Assembly (NCBI GenBank): GCA_963728395.1
Contig: CAVSJJ010000003.1
Location: 372,001 to 436,000 of the forward strand
Length of the DNA: 64,000 nucleotides
Reading direction: 5' to 3'
Origin: CAVSJJ01 sp963728395
GTDB lineage: Bacteria > Actinomycetota > Actinomycetes > Actinomycetales > Dermatophilaceae
Below the pieces are notes generated by a model. The model made no database searches, was not told where the DNA came from, and saw only the letters and a program-made list of their open reading frames with translations. This document shows positions 33,887 through 42,694 of this stretch, piece by piece (within the stretch, counting starts at the first letter, position 1; each line of letters opens with the position of its first letter). A program made the translations under genes and the position numbers.

Positions 33887-33962
33887 GGGCCGCGAGCGTC
33901 CGGCGGCGTGACACCGGTCATGGATCCTGGCTGAGCCGCCCTGCGGGTGGTTCGCGCCGTGC

Positions 33963-33968
33963 TACGTT
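33963..33968 (+). promoter_or_regulatory. Leaderless-type -10 box for the secreted metallopeptidase
   Basis: TACGTT with 7 nt to the ATG at 33976. Confidence 0.45.
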
Positions 33969-33975
33969 TCCGCGC

Positions 33976-36327
33976 ATGACGCGCGGTCCCTCGCGGCGCG
34001 GCAGGGGACGGGCGGCCATCCTCGCCGTCCTGGCTCTCACCAGCACCGGCCTCGCCCAGGGCGGCGCCTCGGCCCGGCCGGGCACCGTGCGGGCCGAGGC
34101 ACTCACCGAGCCCGCCAGGACCGGCTTCCAGGCGCTCACCCCGGCCCGGATGCTCGACACCCGCACCACCGGCGGCACCGTCGGGGCGGGCGCGACACGC
34201 AAGGTCCTCGTCCTCGGCAGGGGCGGGGTCCCGGCCGGCGGGGTCGGATCGGTGGCGCTCAACATCACCGCCACCGCGGCCACCATGGGCGGCTACCTCA
34301 CGGTGTGGCCCGGCACCGGGTCCCGGCCGCGCACGTCGACCGTCAACTTCCCGGCCGGGCGCACCGTCCCGAACTCGGTCGTCACCGGGCTCGCCTCGGA
34401 CGGCACGATCAGCATCTACAACCTCCGAGGCAGCACCCACGTCGTCGTCGACGTGACCGGCTGGTTCCCGAGCGGCAGCGGGGTCAGCGCCATCACGCCC
34501 CGGCGCGTGCTCGACACCCGTGCCTCGACGCCCGTCGGCCCCTCCGCGACCCGCACCGTGGCCGTCACGGGATCCTCGGTCCCGTCCACCGCCATCGCCG
34601 TGACCGCCACGGTGACGGTCGCCCGGCCGAGCCGGGGAGGCTACCTCACGGTCTATCCCTACGGCTCCCGCCGGCCCGGCACCTCGTCGGTCAACTTCCC
34701 CCCGGGCCGGACCGTCGCCCACTCGGTGTTCGCGACCGTCGGCACCGGCGGGAGGATCGTCATCTACAACCGGTCCGGCTCGACCCACGTCGTCGTCGAC
34801 GTCACCGGCCATCTCAGCCCGACGAGCGGCTACATCCCCCTCCCGACCCCGGTCCGGGTCGCCGACACCCGCTCGGGCGACTACTACCGCAACGGCGGTT
34901 ACGACAGGGTCGGCTACCTCGGCTCGAACGCGGACTTCTTCGGGGTCCAGTTCCCGAACCGCAGCCTCACCCCGACCCCGGCGGCGGCCTACGGATCCGG
35001 TGCGGCGGTCGTCAACGTCACGGTCACCCAGCCCGACGCAAACGGCTATGCGACCGTCTGGCCCTACGGGACCGCGAAGCCGGCCACGTCCACCCTCAAC
35101 TTCACCCGCGGCGAAACGGTCGCCAACGGCGCGATCGTCGGGTCTCCGGAGGGCCTGCTCCGGGCCGCCACGAGCGCCGACGCTCTCGCTCATCTCGTCA
35201 TCGACGTCTCGGGATACTTCCCGAGCGACGGCGTCGGGGTCCTCGACGTGAGCAGCACCTTCCGCGGCTACGCCATCGGCACCGACAGGATCGGGGTCGC
35301 CTTCTGTGAGACGGCGGGCGACACCGTCGACCACACGACCGTCATCGACAACCTCAACGCGTCGGTCGGGGCCTACTACGCGTGGCTCAGCCGAGGCCGC
35401 TACGAGCCGGTCTTCTCCAGTGCGGGGACGATCCCTGTCGCAGCGGGGGACCTGGACTGCATCGACAAGCTGGCCGACAACGTCTCCGCCGCGGCCGGCT
35501 TCAACGGAGTCCTCGGGGTCATCGTCCAGTACCAGGACCCGAACAGCGCCTACGGCCTGGCCGGGCCGGGCTACAGCATCGACCGTGGCACGACGTTCCC
35601 CCGCAACCTCCGACGCGGCGAGATCACCGCGTCCACCGTTCTCCGGTTCGGGACACTGCCGCCCTTCACGAACGTCGCAACCCACGAGCTCGGACACATG
35701 CTCGACTGGCCGCACTCGTTCGTCAACGGCTCGAGCAGCGAGTACACCAATGTCGTCGACCTCATGAGCGGTCACCCCGACGTCCTCGCCGGCGACAGCA
35801 CCGCGGTGCGGTACGCCAAGGTCACCCAGCCGATCGGCACGATGGGGCCGAACCTGCTCCGGGCGGGTTGGCTCGACCCGTCGGAGGTCGCCGTCCATCC
35901 GGGGGGCACGAAGACCTACCGCCTCCAGCCACTGGGCGGCACGGGACTGCACCTGCTCGTCGTCCGCAGCGGCATCGACGGGAAGGTCATGACGCTCGGC
36001 GTCCGCGAGAAGACCTCCTACGACCAGTACCTCGACAAGGCCGGCGTGGAGATCGACCTCGTCCAGGAGGACCGGTCGGTGGCGACCCATGGCCTCGCCA
36101 GCCGGCAGGCCCCGGCCCTCGGTGCCGCCGGCTCCGTCGACCACGTCCTGGCGGGGGGCTCCCACGCCTTCGGCGGCGTCACCGTCTCGGTCGGCGCGGC
36201 GAGGACCGACGGGTCATACCCGGTGACGGTGACCGGTGCGGCATACGACTTCCCCGCCCTCCACGAGCTTCCGGCGCTGGCCTCGTCCGACACCGACATC
36301 GACCTGCCGCCCGACCCGCTTCCCTGA
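33976..36327 (+). CDS. Secreted zinc metallopeptidase with three repeat domains
   Basis: A 783-residue exported protein. A signal peptide (basic MTRGPSRRGRGR, then AAILAVLALTSTGLAQGG) is followed by three copies of a ~115-residue beta domain: each opens with LDTR or ADTR and closes with HVVVDVTGWF-type motifs (about 50-160, 168-280, 290-415, the third with an insert). The peptidase region carries HELGHMLDWPH at 570-580, a zinc-binding HExxHxxxxxH. It is unusual in that it sits between mpa and dop. It probably acts on the cell surface or outside the cell; the substrate is unknown. Confidence 0.75.
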   Translation: MTRGPSRRGRGRAAILAVLALTSTGLAQGGASARPGTVRAEALTEPARTGFQALTPARMLDTRTTGGTVGAGATRKVLVLGRGGVPAGGVGSVALNITATAATMGGYLTVWPGTGSRPRTSTVNFPAGRTVPNSVVTGLASDGTISIYNLRGSTHVVVDVTGWFPSGSGVSAITPRRVLDTRASTPVGPSATRTVAVTGSSVPSTAIAVTATVTVARPSRGGYLTVYPYGSRRPGTSSVNFPPGRTVAHSVFATVGTGGRIVIYNRSGSTHVVVDVTGHLSPTSGYIPLPTPVRVADTRSGDYYRNGGYDRVGYLGSNADFFGVQFPNRSLTPTPAAAYGSGAAVVNVTVTQPDANGYATVWPYGTAKPATSTLNFTRGETVANGAIVGSPEGLLRAATSADALAHLVIDVSGYFPSDGVGVLDVSSTFRGYAIGTDRIGVAFCETAGDTVDHTTVIDNLNASVGAYYAWLSRGRYEPVFSSAGTIPVAAGDLDCIDKLADNVSAAAGFNGVLGVIVQYQDPNSAYGLAGPGYSIDRGTTFPRNLRRGEITASTVLRFGTLPPFTNVATHELGHMLDWPHSFVNGSSSEYTNVVDLMSGHPDVLAGDSTAVRYAKVTQPIGTMGPNLLRAGWLDPSEVAVHPGGTKTYRLQPLGGTGLHLLVVRSGIDGKVMTLGVREKTSYDQYLDKAGVEIDLVQEDRSVATHGLASRQAPALGAAGSVDHVLAGGSHAFGGVTVSVGAARTDGSYPVTVTGAAYDFPALHELPALASSDTDIDLPPDPLP

Positions 36328-36343
36328 CCGGGTGGGCCTGCCG

Positions 36344-36706
36344 TCAGGCCACGAACCGGGCCACGAGCCGCCAGCCGAGCAGGAACGCGGCGAGCACCGC
36401 CGTGGCGACGACGATGAACGACACGGCCGTCCCGTCGCCGGTGACGAGGACCCGCAGCAGCATCCCGCCCAGGACCGCCCCGGCCACGACGACGGCCCCG
36501 AAGGCGAGCGCGGTCGAGCGGGATCCGAACACCAGCAGCGCGACGACCCAGCCGACGGCCGCTCCGGCGAGGAACGGCCAGGCCGTATGGGCGACGCCGC
36601 CTGGCGTGGGGCCCTCGGCGTGGCTGCTGCGGCCGACGGCGGCGAAGACGAGGACGAGGACGGCGTCGAGGACGCCGGCGACCGGCGGGCCCACGGACGC
36701 GGTCAC
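36344..36706 (-). CDS. DUF3054 family membrane protein
   Basis: A 120-residue protein with four hydrophobic helices (starting VAGVLDAVLVLVFAAVGRSS; later WPFLAGAAVGWVVALLVFGS and GAVVVAGAVLGGMLLRVLVT). The pattern matches actinobacterial DUF3054. The GTG start overlaps the stop of the PRPP synthetase gene (GTGA), so the two are coupled. The function is unknown. Confidence 0.82.
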   Translation of the reverse strand: MTASVGPPVAGVLDAVLVLVFAAVGRSSHAEGPTPGGVAHTAWPFLAGAAVGWVVALLVFGSRSTALAFGAVVVAGAVLGGMLLRVLVTGDGTAVSFIVVATAVLAAFLLGWRLVARFVA

Positions 36707-37695
36707 GCCCCTGGCTTGTCGAAGAGCGAGCGCTGGGGCGGTGCGTGCATCGGGTCGACCCCATCGAACAGGCTGCTGACCGACTTGCCGGCGTGGATCC
36801 GCTTCATCGCCTCGGCGAAGAGCGACGCCACCGAGCGGACCTGCAGCTGCGACCAGCCGGGCGGAGCCGGGACGGTGTCGGTCGTCACGACCTGGCTGAT
36901 CATCGGATGCGAGCGCAGCCGCTCGACGGCCTTGCCGGCGAAGAGTCCATGGGTGCAGGCCACGGCGGCCTCGGTGCAGCCGGCGTCCTTGAGCCGGTCG
37001 AGCAGCTCGACGATGGAGCCACCCGTGGCGATCTCGTCATCGAGGATGATGGCGCGCTTGCCCTGGACGTCGCCGACGATCGAGTCGATGACGACCTCGT
37101 CGTCGGCCAGCCGGCGCTTGCTGCCCGCCGCGACCGGGAGGTTGCCGAGCAGCCGGGCGAGCTGGGTCGCCTCCTTGGCGTTGCCGAGGTCGGGGGAGAC
37201 GACCATGACGTCCTCGAGGTCGGTGCCCCGGAAGTGGTCGGCGAGGACCCCGAGCGCGGTGAGGTGGTCGACCGGCACGCTGAAGAAGCCGTGGACCTGC
37301 GGTGCGTGGAGGGTCATCGTGAGGACCCGGTGGGCCCCGGCCGTCGCGAGGAGGTCAGCGACGAGACGCCCCCCGAGAGACATCCGGGAGGCGTCCTTCT
37401 TGTCCGAGCGGGCATAGGAGAAATGGGGGATGACGGCCGTGATCTGGCCGGCCGACGCCCCTCTGGCGGCATCGATCATCAGGAGCAGCTCCATGAGGTG
37501 CTCCTGGGTCGGCGGGATGAGCGGCTGGACGATGTAGACGTCGCGCTGACGGCAGTTGGCCAGGAGCTGGGCCTGGAGGCAGTCGTTGCTGAACCGGGTG
37601 AGCCGGGCCTCGGAGAGAGGAACGCCCAGCCCCGTGCAGATCTGCTCCGCGAGCTCTGGGTGGGCGCTTCCGGAGAAGACCACGATGTCCCGCAT
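36703..37695 (-). CDS. prs: Ribose-phosphate diphosphokinase
   Basis: A 330-residue enzyme making PRPP from ribose 5-phosphate and ATP. It has the N-terminal VVFSGSAHPELAEQICTGLG, the catalytic-loop region VSPDLGNAKEATQLARLLGN, and the PRPP-binding IILDDEIATGGSIVELLDRL near residue 218. It differs from the standard housekeeping form (for example in the flexible loop), so it may be a second, specialised copy. A TAGGCT box lies 7 nt upstream of the ATG. Confidence 0.85.
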   Translation of the reverse strand: MRDIVVFSGSAHPELAEQICTGLGVPLSEARLTRFSNDCLQAQLLANCRQRDVYIVQPLIPPTQEHLMELLLMIDAARGASAGQITAVIPHFSYARSDKKDASRMSLGGRLVADLLATAGAHRVLTMTLHAPQVHGFFSVPVDHLTALGVLADHFRGTDLEDVMVVSPDLGNAKEATQLARLLGNLPVAAGSKRRLADDEVVIDSIVGDVQGKRAIILDDEIATGGSIVELLDRLKDAGCTEAAVACTHGLFAGKAVERLRSHPMISQVVTTDTVPAPPGWSQLQVRSVASLFAEAMKRIHAGKSVSSLFDGVDPMHAPPQRSLFDKPGA

Positions 37696-37702
37696 GCGCC
37701 GC

Positions 37703-37708
37703 AGCCTA
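37703..37708 (-). promoter_or_regulatory. Leaderless-type -10 box for prs
   Basis: TAGGCT on the minus strand with 7 nt to the ATG at 37695. Confidence 0.5.
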
Positions 37709-37718
37709 TCTCCTGACC

Positions 37719-37724
37719 TATCGT
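37719..37724 (+). promoter_or_regulatory. Leaderless-type -10 box for dop
   Basis: TATCGT with 6 nt to the ATG at 37731. Confidence 0.55.
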
Positions 37725-37730
37725 CGAGGC

Positions 37731-39245
37731 ATGACGGTTCGGCGAGTGATGGGCATCGAGACCGAGTACGGGATCTCGGTCCCCGGAGACCCCATGGCCA
37801 ACCCGATGGTCCGCTCGGGCGATGTCGTCACCGCCTATGCCGCGAGCACCGGTCGGCGGCCGACCCGCGCCTCGTGGGACTACGCCGACGAGGCCCCGCT
37901 GCGCGATGCTCGCGGCTTCGACATGGGGCGGGGGAGCGCGCACCAGAGCCAGCTGACCGACGTCGAGGACCCCACGCTGGCCAATGTCGTGCTCACCAAC
38001 GGCGCCCGGCTCTACGTCGACCACGCCCACCCCGAGTACAGCTCGCCGGAGGTGACGACCCCACGGGCCGCCGTCACGTGGGACCGGGCGGGCGAGCTCG
38101 TCATGCGGACCGCCGTCGAGCGGCTCTCGGCCCAGCCGCCCGGGGTGAACCTCTACAAGAACAACAGCGATGGCAAGGGCGCGTCCTACGGCACCCATGA
38201 GAACTACCTCATGTCCCGCCGGACGCCGTTCGCCGCGATCATCGCCCACCTCATCCCGTTCTTCGTCGTCCGCCAGGTCATGTGCGGTTCCGGCCGGGTC
38301 GGGCTCGGGGTCGACTCCCGGGCTCCGGGGTACCAGATCGCCCAGCGCAGCGACTTCTTCGAGGTCGAGGTGGGTCTGGAGACGACCCTCAAGCGGCCGA
38401 TCATCAACACCCGGGACGAGCCGCACGCCGACGCCGAGCACTACCGCCGCCTCCACGTCATCATCGGAGATGCCAACCATGGCGACGTGGCCAACCTCCT
38501 CAAGCTCGGCACCACCTCGCTCGTCCTCGCGATGATCGAGGACGACACGATCGAGGTCGACCTCAGCCTCGAGAACCCGGTCGCCACCCTCCACGCGGTC
38601 TCGCACGACCCCTCGCTCGCGACGAAGGTCCAGCTCCGGGACGGGCGGACGATGACCGCGCTCGAGCTGCTGTGGACCTACCACGACCTCGCCGCGGCAT
38701 ACCTCGACCGGCGCTGGGCGGGCGAGCCGGACCGGGACACGACGGAGGTCATGCACTGGTGGGGGACCGTGCTCGACACGCTGGGCCGGGACCCGATGGA
38801 GGCCCGGCGCGAGGTCGACTGGGTCGGCAAGCTCGCGGTGCTCCAGGGCTACCAGGAGCGGGACGGCCTCTCGTGGAGCGACCCGCGGCTGCGGGCGATC
38901 GACATCCAGTGGTCCGACGTGCGCGCCGACCGGGGCCTGGCCAACCGGATGCGGGCGGCCGGGCGGCTGACGACCCTGGTCCCCGACGAGGAGGTGGCCC
39001 GGGCGGTGACCGAGCCACCCGAGGACACCCGGGCGTGGTTCCGGGGCACCTGCCTGCGGCGCTTCCCGAGCGAGGTCGTTGCCGCGTCGTGGGACTCGGT
39101 CATCTTCGACCTCCCGGGCTCCCGGACGCTGCAGCGCATCCCGATGCTCGAGCCGCTGCGTGGCACCAAGGCGGCGGTCGGCGACCTCGTCGAGTCGGCC
39201 CCCGACGCCGCGGCCCTGCTCCGGGCCCTGGCCCAGCCGGACTGA
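37731..39245 (+). CDS. dop: Pup deamidase / depupylase
   Basis: A 504-residue enzyme of the glutamine-synthetase-like carboxylate-amine ligase fold. It converts the C-terminal Gln of Pup to Glu and also removes Pup from substrates. MGIETEYGI holds metal-binding glutamates, and NLYKNNSDGKGASYGTHENY and RPIINTRDEPHADAEHYRRL are shared with PafA. The insert at about 40-75 (VVTAYAASTGRRPTRASWDY) is the Dop-loop that PafA lacks. It heads the dop-pup-prcB-prcA row; pup follows after 152 bp. Confidence 0.96.
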   Translation: MTVRRVMGIETEYGISVPGDPMANPMVRSGDVVTAYAASTGRRPTRASWDYADEAPLRDARGFDMGRGSAHQSQLTDVEDPTLANVVLTNGARLYVDHAHPEYSSPEVTTPRAAVTWDRAGELVMRTAVERLSAQPPGVNLYKNNSDGKGASYGTHENYLMSRRTPFAAIIAHLIPFFVVRQVMCGSGRVGLGVDSRAPGYQIAQRSDFFEVEVGLETTLKRPIINTRDEPHADAEHYRRLHVIIGDANHGDVANLLKLGTTSLVLAMIEDDTIEVDLSLENPVATLHAVSHDPSLATKVQLRDGRTMTALELLWTYHDLAAAYLDRRWAGEPDRDTTEVMHWWGTVLDTLGRDPMEARREVDWVGKLAVLQGYQERDGLSWSDPRLRAIDIQWSDVRADRGLANRMRAAGRLTTLVPDEEVARAVTEPPEDTRAWFRGTCLRRFPSEVVAASWDSVIFDLPGSRTLQRIPMLEPLRGTKAAVGDLVESAPDAAALLRALAQPD

Positions 39246-39397
39246 GCGATCCGCCGGGCCCGCGGCGCCCCCACCGGTGCCCTCGCGGCGCCCGGGGGGC
39301 GGTGCTCAGCCCGCGGACGGCCGGGTTGACTAGGCTCGGAGGTACGGACCCCACGCGACGGTGTCGGACCGGCACCGTCAACGCACGAGGAGGAGCC

Positions 39398-39598
39398 ATG
39401 GCCGGCCAGGAGCACATCAAGCCCCAGCGACGCGACGACGGGCCGGACGACGTCCCCGAGCCGGACGCCCCGGCCGCCGCCGCGAGCAAGGAGAACCTCG
39501 ACAGCGACATCGACTCGATCCTTGACGAGATCGACGGCGTCCTCGAGTCCAACGCCGAGGAGTTCGTGCGCGGATTCGTCCAGAAGGGGGGCCAGTGA
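39398..39598 (+). CDS. pup: Prokaryotic ubiquitin-like protein
   Basis: A 66-residue disordered modifier that marks proteins for the proteasome. The C-terminus ends GFVQKGGQ, so the last residue is Gln and Dop must deamidate it before PafA can ligate it. The helical Mpa-binding segment is SDIDSILDEIDGVLESNAEE. GGAGGAG lies before the ATG. The stop codon overlaps the prcB start (GTGA), giving tight coupling to the protease subunits. Confidence 0.97.
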   Translation: MAGQEHIKPQRRDDGPDDVPEPDAPAAAASKENLDSDIDSILDEIDGVLESNAEEFVRGFVQKGGQ

Positions 39599-40422
39599 GC
39601 ACCTCCGCTGACGGATCCCGGCTCCCGGCGGCCTATCTCGTCCCCGGCTCGTCCTCGTTCACCGAGTTCCTCGCCGCGCATGCGCCCGCCCTGCTCCCCT
39701 CCCGCCGGGTCCTCCCGGTGGGGACGACGCTCGAGGCGCCGCACGGCACGACGATCGTCACCCTGACCTATGCCGGCGGGGTGCTCATGGCGGGCGACCG
39801 ACGGGCGACGATGGGCAACATCATCGCCAACCGCGACATGGAGAAGGTCTTCACGACCGACGAGTTCTCCGTCGTCGGCATCGCCGGCACGGCCGGCCTG
39901 GCCATCGAGCTCGTCCGGCTGTTCCAGGTCGAGCTGGAGCACTACGAGAAGATCGAGGGAACCCTCATGTCGCTCGAGGGGAAGGCCAACCGGCTCGCCT
40001 CGATGATCCGGGGCAACCTCGGCATGGCGATGCAGGGGCTGAGCGTCGTCCCGGTGTTCGCCGGCTACGACCTCGGCGACGACGCCGGCCGGATCTTCTC
40101 CTACGACGTGACCGGCGGCTGTTACGAGGAGCACGACCACCACAGCGTCGGCTCCGGCTCGCTGTTCGCCCGCGGGGCCCTCAAGAAGCTGTGGCGGCCC
40201 GGGATGGACCAGGCGGACGCCGTCCGGGTCGCCGTCGAGGCGCTCTACGACGCCGCGGACGACGACTCGGCCACGGGTGGACCCGACAAGGGCCGGCGGA
40301 TCTGGCCGACCGTCGGAGTCGTCGACGAGACGGGCTCGCGCTTCGTGCCGGGCGAGGAGATCGAGCCGGTGGTCGATACCATCATCGACGGCCGCCAGGG
40401 CAACCCGGGGGGTGCGCGATGA
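39595..40422 (+). CDS. prcB: Proteasome subunit beta
   Basis: A 275-residue catalytic subunit of the 20S proteasome. A 51-residue propeptide ends at APHG, and the mature protein starts at T52 (TTIVTLTYAGGVLMAGDRRA), the nucleophile. The aspartate and lysine of the active site lie in AGDRRATMG and downstream. YAGGV, SVGSGSLFARGALKKLW and VDTIIDG match the family. The start overlaps pup and the stop overlaps prcA (ATGA). Confidence 0.96.
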   Translation: MSTSADGSRLPAAYLVPGSSSFTEFLAAHAPALLPSRRVLPVGTTLEAPHGTTIVTLTYAGGVLMAGDRRATMGNIIANRDMEKVFTTDEFSVVGIAGTAGLAIELVRLFQVELEHYEKIEGTLMSLEGKANRLASMIRGNLGMAMQGLSVVPVFAGYDLGDDAGRIFSYDVTGGCYEEHDHHSVGSGSLFARGALKKLWRPGMDQADAVRVAVEALYDAADDDSATGGPDKGRRIWPTVGVVDETGSRFVPGEEIEPVVDTIIDGRQGNPGGAR

Positions 40423-41168
40423 CCGCGAGCATGCCGTTCTACGTCTCGCCCGAGCAGCTGATGAAGGACCGGGCCGACTTCGCCCGCAAGGGCATCGCCC
40501 GGGGCCGCTCGGTCATCGTCCTCGGCTACGACCACGGCATCGCCTTCGTCGCCGAGAACCCCAGCCGCAGCCTCCACAAGGTGTCCGAGATCTACGACCG
40601 GATCGGCTTCGCCGCCGTCGGCAAGTACAACGAGTTCGAGAACCTGCGGGTCGCCGGCGTCCGCTATGCCGACCTACGTGGCTACTCCTACGACCGCTCG
40701 GACGTCACGGCCCGGGGCCTGGCCAACGCCTACGCCCAGACCCTCGGCGCCGTCTTCACCCAGGAGTCCAAGCCGTACGAGGTCGAGATCGCGGTGGCCG
40801 AGGTCGGTGCGTCCGCCGGCACTGACCAGATCTACCGGCTCACCTACGACGGGTCGGTCGGTGACGAGCACGGCTTCGTCGTCATGGGTGGCGCGGCCGA
40901 GCAGATCGAGGTCGGCCTGCGCGAGGGCTGGCACGACGGGATGACCCTCTCCGAGGCGCTCCGGCTCGCCGTGCGCCTGCTCGGGAGCGAGCCGGCGGGC
41001 GGTACCGACCGCGAGCTCGCCGCCGACTCCCTCGAGGTCGCCGTCCTCGAGCGCGGCCGCCCGCGCCGGACCTTCCGCCGAATCACCGGGCATCTCCTGG
41101 AGCGGCTGTTGAGCGCCGAGGACCCGACGAGCGACGCCCCGACCGAGGACGACGACGGCGAGGAGTGA
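40419..41168 (+). CDS. prcA: Proteasome subunit alpha
   Basis: A 249-residue subunit of the outer rings of the 20S core; it forms the gate and binds Mpa. It starts MTASMPFYVSPEQLMKDRAD, the gating N-terminus, and has DRIGFAAVGKYNEFENLRVA and RGLANAYAQTLGAVFTQESK. The tail is acidic and disordered (EDPTSDAPTEDDDGEE). The ATG overlaps the prcB stop. Confidence 0.96.
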   Translation: MTASMPFYVSPEQLMKDRADFARKGIARGRSVIVLGYDHGIAFVAENPSRSLHKVSEIYDRIGFAAVGKYNEFENLRVAGVRYADLRGYSYDRSDVTARGLANAYAQTLGAVFTQESKPYEVEIAVAEVGASAGTDQIYRLTYDGSVGDEHGFVVMGGAAEQIEVGLREGWHDGMTLSEALRLAVRLLGSEPAGGTDRELAADSLEVAVLERGRPRRTFRRITGHLLERLLSAEDPTSDAPTEDDDGEE

Positions 41169-41202
41169 GGCCGTCCTCACCCGCTCACCCAGCCGGGGCA
41201 CC

Positions 41203-41208
41203 TAGAGT
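41203..41208 (+). promoter_or_regulatory. Leaderless-type -10 box for pafA
   Basis: TAGAGT with 6 nt to the ATG at 41215, suggesting that pafA has its own promoter after prcA. Confidence 0.5.
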
Positions 41209-41214
41209 GCCGTC

Positions 41215-42582
41215 ATGGAGCGGCGGATCTTCGGGATCGAGAACGAGTACGGCATCACGGCCCTCACTCGCGGCCAGCGCACGCTCACGCCCGACGAGGT
41301 CGCCCGGCACCTGTTCCGCAAGGTCGTCGCGTGGGGCCGCTCGAGCAACGTCTTCCTCAGCAACGGGGCCCGGCTCTACCTCGACGTCGGCTCCCACCCG
41401 GAGTACGCGACGCCGGAGTGCGACTCCGTCCTGCAGCTCGTCGCCCACGACAAGGCGGGGGAACGGATCGTCGAGGCGCTCGCCGCGGACGCCCAGCAGC
41501 GGCTCGCGGACGACGACGTGGCCGGCGAGATCTACGTCTTCAAGAACAACACCGACTCGGCCGGCAACTCCTACGGCTGTCACGAGAACTACCTCGTGCG
41601 GCGGACCGGGGAGTTCCAGACCCTCTCCGACGTCCTCCTGCCCTTCCTGATCAGCCGGCAGCTGACCTGCGGCGCAGGCAAGCTCGTCCTGTCCTCCAAG
41701 GGCGCGACGTATGCCGTGAGCCAGCGGGCCGACCACATCTGGGAGGGCGTCTCCTCGGCGACGACCCGCAGCCGCCCGATCATCAACACGAGGGACGAGC
41801 CGCACGCCGACGCCGAGCACTACCGGCGACTGCACGTCATCGTCGGCGACTCGAACATGAGCGAGACGACGACGATGCTCAAGGTGGCCTCGGCCGACCT
41901 CGTGCTCCGGCTCATCGAGTCCGGCGTCCCGATGCGCGACCTGACCCTCGAGAACCCGATCCGGGCCATCCGCGAGATCAGTCACGACATGACCGGTCGA
42001 CGGCCGGTCCGGCTCGCGAACGGCCAGACGATGAGTGCCCTCGACATCCAGCGCGAGTACCTCGCCCGGGCCGTAGACCACCTCGACCGACACGGCACCG
42101 ACGACCCCGCCCACAAGTCGGCCGTCGAGCTGTGGGACCGCACGCTGACGGCCATCGAGACCGATCGGCTCTCGATGGTCGACACCGAGATCGACTGGGT
42201 CATCAAGCACCGGCTCCTCGAGGACTACGCGACCCTGCACCGGCTGCCGATGGACCACCCGCGGCTCGCCCAGATCGACCTGGCCTACCACGACATCAAC
42301 CGCGAGCGCGGCCTGTTCTACCTCCTCCAGCGGCGCGGGCGGGCGGCGCGGGCCGTCACCGACCCGGTCGTCTTCGAGGCGAAGGTCGTTCCGCCCCAGA
42401 CGACCCGGGCCCGGCTGCGTGGCCGTTTCGTCAAGGCGGCCTCCGAGCACCGTCGCGACTTCACCGTCGACTGGGTGCACCTCAAGCTCAACGACCAGGC
42501 GCAGCGGACCGTCCTGTGCAAGGACCCCTTCGCCAGCGAGGACCCCCGGGTGGACCGGCTCATCGAGGGCATGGGCGGCTGA
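41215..42582 (+). CDS. pafA: Pup--protein ligase
   Basis: A 455-residue ligase that joins the C-terminal Glu of Pup to lysines of target proteins with ATP. It is homologous to Dop: MERRIFGIENEYGIT has the metal glutamates, EIYVFKNNTDSAGNSYGCHE and RPIINTRDEPHADAEHYRRL form the nucleotide and phosphate sites. The Dop-loop is absent, which identifies it as the ligase. The C-terminal domain (about 400-455) includes DFTVDWVHLKLNDQAQRTV. Confidence 0.96.
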   Translation: MERRIFGIENEYGITALTRGQRTLTPDEVARHLFRKVVAWGRSSNVFLSNGARLYLDVGSHPEYATPECDSVLQLVAHDKAGERIVEALAADAQQRLADDDVAGEIYVFKNNTDSAGNSYGCHENYLVRRTGEFQTLSDVLLPFLISRQLTCGAGKLVLSSKGATYAVSQRADHIWEGVSSATTRSRPIINTRDEPHADAEHYRRLHVIVGDSNMSETTTMLKVASADLVLRLIESGVPMRDLTLENPIRAIREISHDMTGRRPVRLANGQTMSALDIQREYLARAVDHLDRHGTDDPAHKSAVELWDRTLTAIETDRLSMVDTEIDWVIKHRLLEDYATLHRLPMDHPRLAQIDLAYHDINRERGLFYLLQRRGRAARAVTDPVVFEAKVVPPQTTRARLRGRFVKAASEHRRDFTVDWVHLKLNDQAQRTVLCKDPFASEDPRVDRLIEGMGG

Positions 42583-42694
42583 CCGGGTCGCGGCCCGCGT
42601 CCACGGCCCAGTGGGAGGTGGGCGGCGATCCGGTGCACACGGTTTGGCCGGTTATGGTGGGCCCGGTCCGTCACCCCACCGATCGAGGTCCCTC

